The notes below the pieces were generated by a model. The model worked only from the letters and a program-made list of their open reading frames with translations, made no database searches and had not been told where the DNA came from. A stretch of DNA of 10,024 nucleotides from an uncultured Selenomonas sp. (GTDB lineage Bacteria; Bacillota; Negativicutes; Selenomonadales; Selenomonadaceae), in NCBI GenBank assembly GCA_945494195.1, contig CALYVJ010000043.1:1-10024 (forward strand), written 5' to 3'. This document shows, one piece after another, positions 6,323 through 10,024 of the stretch (its first letter is position 1; the number at the start of each line of letters is the position of its first letter). A program made the translations under genes and the position numbers.

Positions 6323-7366
6323 ATGGGGAACGAAAAGCGCTGGCGGTTGGTATTGCTTCTTTTGGTGTTGACAGCAGGAATGGTGGTGCTGGGCAGTTGG
6401 CAGTGGCTGGATCGGGAGGAGATGGCTGATGATTTGCCGGACCTGGTAGTTTATTCCCCACATCCGGCGGAGTTTACGCAACCGCTGCTGGATGAGTTTG
6501 AAAAGGAGGCAGGGGTTCGCGTTCGTTTGGTAAATGGTGGTACGGGAAAGCTGTTGCAGCGGGTTCGAGAAGAACAGGAAAATCCTCAGGTGGATGTTCT
6601 TTGGGGGGGAGCAGTTTCCATGATAAAGCCTGATGCGGGCCTGTTTGCAGAATACGAAACGGTTAATGAAAATATGATGCGGCCGGAATTCAAGAATCGA
6701 GAGGGCTGCCTGACACGGTTTACCGATGTCCCCAGTGTCTTACTGGTAAATACTGATTTGGTGGGGGATTGGAAGATTGAGGGATATGAGGATTTGCTAG
6801 ATCCGCGGCTGCACGGCAAAATCGCCATGGCGGATCCTGCGTTGTCCTCGTCCTCTTATGAGCAGCTTATCAACATGCTTTATGCGATGGGGAAGGGAAA
6901 TCCAGAAGATGGCTGGGATTATATCCGCTCCCTGGCGGATAATCTGGATGGGAACCTGTTGGAAAGCTCAGCAGATGTCTATGATGGGGTGGCGCGGGGG
7001 CGTTATGTGGTGGGCTGTACCTTTGAGGAAGCAGCGCTTACCTATCAGCGTGCCGGGGCGCCCGTGCGAATCGTATATATGAAGGAAGGCGTCATCAGTG
7101 AACCGGATGGAGTGTATATCGTCCGGAATGCCAAACACCTGGCAGCGGCTAAGAAATTTGTGGATTTTATCACAGGACATGGGGCGCAGTCCTTTATTGC
7201 CAGAAATCTTCATCGGCGCAGTGTGCGCAAGGATGTAGCGGCACCGGAAGGCTTACAGGAAAAGGATAATCTGGTGATGATTTCTGCGGATGCTGGCGAT
7301 ACTGAGGAGATTCGACAAGAATGGCTGGAGCGGTTTTGCCGGATTTTTCATGGTGAGAAGGGATAA
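6323..7366 (+). CDS. Membrane-anchored periplasmic binding protein (AfuA/HptA/PgtC type), sensor component
   Basis: A 347-residue extracytoplasmic binding protein. After a short basic start there is one hydrophobic segment (about residues 8-26) with no clear cleavage or lipobox site, so it may stay membrane-anchored. The mature part begins LVVYSPHPAEF, followed by VNGGTGKLLQRV and DVLWGG. It ends with EPDGVYIVRNAKHLAAAKKFVDF, the pattern of the Fe3+-type binding family. Members such as AfuA, HptA and PgtC are known to bind or sense sugar phosphates or phosphoglycerates rather than iron. The ATG at 6323 has GGGAG 5 nt upstream. An in-frame ATG at 6290 overlaps the EamA gene and lacks a better site. 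No ABC permease or ATPase is adjacent, and the histidine kinase follows after 11 nt, so sensing is more likely than uptake. The ligand is inferred. Confidence 0.85.
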   Translation: MGNEKRWRLVLLLLVLTAGMVVLGSWQWLDREEMADDLPDLVVYSPHPAEFTQPLLDEFEKEAGVRVRLVNGGTGKLLQRVREEQENPQVDVLWGGAVSMIKPDAGLFAEYETVNENMMRPEFKNREGCLTRFTDVPSVLLVNTDLVGDWKIEGYEDLLDPRLHGKIAMADPALSSSSYEQLINMLYAMGKGNPEDGWDYIRSLADNLDGNLLESSADVYDGVARGRYVVGCTFEEAALTYQRAGAPVRIVYMKEGVISEPDGVYIVRNAKHLAAAKKFVDFITGHGAQSFIARNLHRRSVRKDVAAPEGLQEKDNLVMISADAGDTEEIRQEWLERFCRIFHGEKG

Positions 7367-7377
7367 GGAGATACGCG

Positions 7378-9099
7378 ATGCATCAATTTCAAGATGAACT
7401 GCGGCAGGCATTGTGGAAATACGCCCTTCTCCCAGTCCTATTGTTGACCGTTGCGGGGCTGCTTTTGATTATGGGAAGCTGGCAGCATTATGTGGTGGAA
7501 GACAATGCCCGTCAGCGCCAGCAGCTGGTCAGTGGGATACAGATAATCCTGGACGATGGCGCAAACCGAGTGGATCGAATCGCTGAACAATGGGAGGCTG
7601 CTCCGCGGAGTATTGAAAAAATTCAGCATGACGGAAAAAGCCGGGCAGAGATTATGGCTGCGGTGTATCCGGAGATGGATAATAACATGGCTGGGGTGGA
7701 GTTTTATTTGTTGGACACCAAGGGAGCGGTGTTGGCGGGCACACACCGTCAGCTGCCTGCCGGTTTGCAGGATTTATCCGAAGAATGGGGAATCCTACAG
7801 CGTATGGCGAAAGCGCCTGAGGAAATGCAGGCAGAATTGGCGGGCTGTAGCTATCGGCTGAATCGGTATCTGCTCCTGGGAAAGGCGCTGAGGACGGCAG
7901 GAAAGGTGAAAGGCTTTATCCTATTGGTGCTTCCAGGGGACGTTTTGCAGAAGCAGCTGAATGGAGGCCAGCAGAATGCGATTTTGCTTGATCGATATGA
8001 TAATTTGCTCTTTCCTTGGAATCAGCAGCTGGCAGAAGGAAAAATTCCAGCAGTTTTCCGGCATAATAGGGCGTCCTTGGTTCATTATGATCAGCAGCTT
8101 TACTATTCGACTGGGCAGGTGGTTGGCTATGGTTTCTTGGTACTGTCCGTCACGCCGGTTACGAATCTTCTTTCTCGTTATGTGCTGGGAGCAGGTTTTT
8201 TGGTGGCGCTTTTTATTTTGATGGTTCCGATTATCGGCGTTAGCGTGTTGCGGGAAAGCCGGGGGAAGGCAAAATCGATCGACGAACTCGTGGAGGCTTT
8301 TGCGGCCGTAAAGACTGGAGATTGGACGCATCCACTTAATCTGCAGCCAGCAAGTGGATTGGCAGTGGTGCAGGAAGCATATGAACACATGACCCGAAGT
8401 CTGCAGGAATTGATGAAGAAAAACGAAGAAGAGGCCAAAGCTTCGGTGATTTCAGAAATTCGTCAGTTGGAGTCTCAGTTCAATCCACATTTTTTGTTCA
8501 ACACATTGGAGAATATTAAATTTATGGTGAAATTGGACAGCGAGGCAGCCATGCGCATGATAAAATCGCTGTCGAAACTTTTGCGGTACAGCATCAACAA
8601 CACGGTTCGCCGGGTAAGCCTGGCTGATGATTTGGCCTATGTGCGTGGCTATGTGGAAATCCAGCAGCTTCGTTTCAGCAGTCGGCTGGATTATCAGGAA
8701 AAAGTGGATCCGAGCAGCCTTACCTGTGAAATTCCTAAGTTGATTTTTCAGCCAGCTTTGGAAAATGCTGTTAAATATGGGGCTGATGCCAAAGGCAGGA
8801 TTACGATTTCGCTGGAAGCGGAACTTTGTGAAGATACGTTGCAGATTCATATCCGTGACAGAGGATGCGGGATGGATACCGGCACCTATGCTCGTTTGCA
8901 GGCTTTGTTGGATTCGGAGGAGAATGATTCTGTCCATATGGGGGTCTATAATATCCATCGACGAATCCGGTTGATGTATGGAAAACCTTATGGTGTTCAG
9001 GTAAAACAACGGGAAGGTGGCGGAACCGAGGTATCGTTGGTGCTGCCAATTATCAGGGAGGAAGGAAAAAATGCTGAAACTGGTAATCGTGGAAGATGA
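7378..9099 (+). CDS. YesM/LytS-type sensor histidine kinase (HptS-like)
   Basis: A 573-residue membrane sensor kinase. TM1 is about residues 13-33, then an extracytoplasmic sensing region of about 230 residues, TM2 about 266-290, and a HAMP-like linker to about 345. The His_kinase domain carries the phospho-acceptor in SQFNPHFLFNTLENIK (His371). The ATPase domain shows the N box LENAVKYG (Asn463), the G1 box DRGCGMD (494-500) and a G2-like GVYNIHRRI (522-530). All catalytic motifs are intact. AAGGAG lies 7 nt before the ATG and overlaps the preceding gene's stop codon. The extracytoplasmic region probably contacts the binding protein encoded just upstream, as proposed for HptA-HptS. The end overlaps the response regulator gene by 29 nt, which suggests coupled translation. 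Confidence 0.93.
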   Translation: MHQFQDELRQALWKYALLPVLLLTVAGLLLIMGSWQHYVVEDNARQRQQLVSGIQIILDDGANRVDRIAEQWEAAPRSIEKIQHDGKSRAEIMAAVYPEMDNNMAGVEFYLLDTKGAVLAGTHRQLPAGLQDLSEEWGILQRMAKAPEEMQAELAGCSYRLNRYLLLGKALRTAGKVKGFILLVLPGDVLQKQLNGGQQNAILLDRYDNLLFPWNQQLAEGKIPAVFRHNRASLVHYDQQLYYSTGQVVGYGFLVLSVTPVTNLLSRYVLGAGFLVALFILMVPIIGVSVLRESRGKAKSIDELVEAFAAVKTGDWTHPLNLQPASGLAVVQEAYEHMTRSLQELMKKNEEEAKASVISEIRQLESQFNPHFLFNTLENIKFMVKLDSEAAMRMIKSLSKLLRYSINNTVRRVSLADDLAYVRGYVEIQQLRFSSRLDYQEKVDPSSLTCEIPKLIFQPALENAVKYGADAKGRITISLEAELCEDTLQIHIRDRGCGMDTGTYARLQALLDSEENDSVHMGVYNIHRRIRLMYGKPYGVQVKQREGGGTEVSLVLPIIREEGKNAETGNRGR

Positions 9100-9823
9100 A
9101 GACATTATCCGGCGGGGATTGATAGAAACGATAGATTGGCAGGAGATGGGGGCTGAAGTGAGTGGCAGTGCGGCCGATGGCGAGGAAGCATTAGCCGTTA
9201 TTTCGCAAGTGTCGCCGGATGTGGTCCTGACTGATGTGCGGATGCCGGTTATGGACGGTTTGGAATTGGCGCGGAAACTGCAGGAAATTGACTCGTCAAT
9301 CCAAGTGATTTTTTTGACCAGTCATGCCGATTTTGAATATGCCCGAGAGGCCATGCGGCTTCATGTGGATGATTATCTGTTGAAGCCGGTGGATGAAGAG
9401 GAACTGTCAGCAGTTATGAAACGGCTGGCGGAGGAACGAGGCGTTTCATCGTTGCCCTTTGCGAAAGAGTTATCCCTGGCCAAGCGAAGTCAGAACCCTT
9501 ATGTACGAGTGGTCTTGGCTGTGATTGAAAAAAATTGGCAGAAGCGCATCAGTCTTGAACCGATTGCAGCGAAGCAGCAGGTATCGGTAAGTTATCTGTC
9601 GCGGAAACTAAAGGAGGAGACGGATAATACCTTTAGCAGCCTGTTAGCCAAATACCGTCTGCAGAAGAGCATTGTCATGCTCAAAGAAGGGACCTGGCGT
9701 ATCTATGAAGTGGCGGAAGAATGTGGGTTCAGTGACTATAAGAATTTCTGTCAGGTGTTCAAGAAATACCTGGGGATGGCGCCTGGTGAGATGCTGTCGG
9801 GAGAGGGCAGAAAAGACGGATAA
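9071..9823 (+). CDS. YesN/AraC-type response regulator (HptR-like)
   Basis: A 250-residue cytosolic transcription factor: receiver domain (about 1-120) plus an AraC-type double helix-turn-helix (about 145-245). The receiver has the acidic pocket VEDED (Glu8/Asp9), the phosphorylation site Asp55 in LTDVRMPVMDG, the switch residue Thr83 in FLTSHADF and Lys105 in YLLKP, all intact. The C-terminus shows AAKQQVSVSYLSRKLKEE as the first helix-turn-helix and IYEVAEECGFSDYKNFCQVFKK, the AraC signature, as the second. The ATG at 9071 has GGGAGGAAGG just upstream and begins exactly with the receiver's first strand. It starts 29 nt inside the kinase gene. The likely target is the exported protein at 9958, whose promoter lies about 40 nt after this stop codon. 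Confidence 0.93.
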   Translation: MLKLVIVEDEDIIRRGLIETIDWQEMGAEVSGSAADGEEALAVISQVSPDVVLTDVRMPVMDGLELARKLQEIDSSIQVIFLTSHADFEYAREAMRLHVDDYLLKPVDEEELSAVMKRLAEERGVSSLPFAKELSLAKRSQNPYVRVVLAVIEKNWQKRISLEPIAAKQQVSVSYLSRKLKEETDNTFSSLLAKYRLQKSIVMLKEGTWRIYEVAEECGFSDYKNFCQVFKKYLGMAPGEMLSGEGRKDG

Positions 9824-9863
9824 GGCGGGTTCAAAATAAGGGATAAATGTGTATTATTTAGTA

Positions 9864-9892
9864 TTGCTTGGGTAAGGAATATTTGTTAGAAT
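9864..9892 (+). promoter_or_regulatory. Extended -10 promoter for the gene at 9958
   Basis: TTGCTT (9864-9869), a 17-nt spacer and TAGAAT (9887-9892), with TGT directly before the -10 (extended -10). Predicted start is about 9899, leaving a leader of about 59 nt. The poor -35 with an extended -10 is typical of activator-dependent promoters. No terminator was seen between 9823 and here. Confidence 0.55.
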
Positions 9893-9908
9893 GCAGACAG
9901 ATAAAGAA

Positions 9909-9920
9909 TTCAGCGCTGAA
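9909..9920. promoter_or_regulatory. 12-bp perfect palindrome TTCAGCGCTGAA
   Basis: A perfect inverted repeat located about 10 nt after the predicted transcription start of the gene at 9958 and 24 nt before its ribosome binding site. It could be a repressor operator or a small mRNA hairpin. Confidence 0.4.
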
Positions 9921-9957
9921 AACTGCCTTTGGGAATAATATTTAGGAGGAAGTATTT

Positions 9958-10024
9958 ATGTTGAAACGTTTGACTTCGCTTTGTTGTCTGACCCTTATGG
10001 CTGCTGGAACTATTGCAGCGGCAG
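9958..10024 (+). CDS. Partial gene: exported protein, signal peptide only
   Basis: Only the first 22 codons are inside the window. They encode MLKRLTSLCCLTLMAAGTIA followed by AA, which has the basic start, hydrophobic core and small-residue region of a Sec signal peptide. No lipobox can be judged, since the sequence stops in the likely cleavage zone. AGGAGGA (9944-9950) lies 7 nt upstream, an excellent ribosome binding site, and a promoter lies further upstream. Position directly behind the three-component sensor makes it the natural regulatory target, for example a binding protein, porin or secreted enzyme. Nothing in the visible part decides which. Confidence 0.8.
   Translation, partial: MLKRLTSLCCLTLMAAGTIAAA

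Overview
The window looks like chromosomal DNA of a low-to-medium GC anaerobic Firmicute with strong AGGAGG-type ribosome binding sites and sigma-70-type promoters. The gene set (GntP-family permease, EamA exporter, flavodoxin, YesM/YesN-type two-component pair with a dedicated binding protein) would fit the Negativicutes (Selenomonas-like). That placement is inferred from overall style, not from a marker gene.

Layout. (1) 96-674 (+): a stand-alone flavodoxin-like protein with its own terminator. (2) 675-1010: an AT-rich gap with a near-consensus promoter and a roughly 180-nt leader carrying a hairpin. (3) 1011-2429 (+): a GntP-family permease, closed by a very strong, possibly bidirectional hairpin. 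(4) 2430-2769: a gene-poor gap. It holds an apparently independent minus-strand transcription unit (promoter about 2690-2661, terminator 2471-2428) and, upstream of it, the terminator of the next gene. (5) 2770-4056 (-): a 12-TM MFS transporter, divergent from a LysR regulator. (6) 4210-4513: the divergent control region, with promoters for both genes and several dyad repeats, including a helically phased four-half-site dyad. (7) 4514-9823 (+): a tightly packed series of LysR regulator, EamA permease, membrane-anchored AfuA/HptA/PgtC-type binding protein, YesM-type histidine kinase and YesN/AraC-type response regulator. (8) 9824-10024: an extended -10 promoter, a leader with a 12-bp palindrome, and the first 22 codons of an exported protein that runs off the window.

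Working model. The binding protein, kinase and regulator resemble three-component sensors such as Staphylococcus aureus HptRSA or Salmonella PgtABC, which detect external sugar phosphates or phosphoglycerates and switch on a transporter. No ABC permease or ATPase is present here, so the binding protein is more likely a sensor than an uptake component. The exported protein at 9958 is the obvious candidate target. The LysR protein probably controls the divergent MFS gene and itself, and may control the downstream operon by read-through. No mobile element, CRISPR array, tRNA or rRNA was seen.
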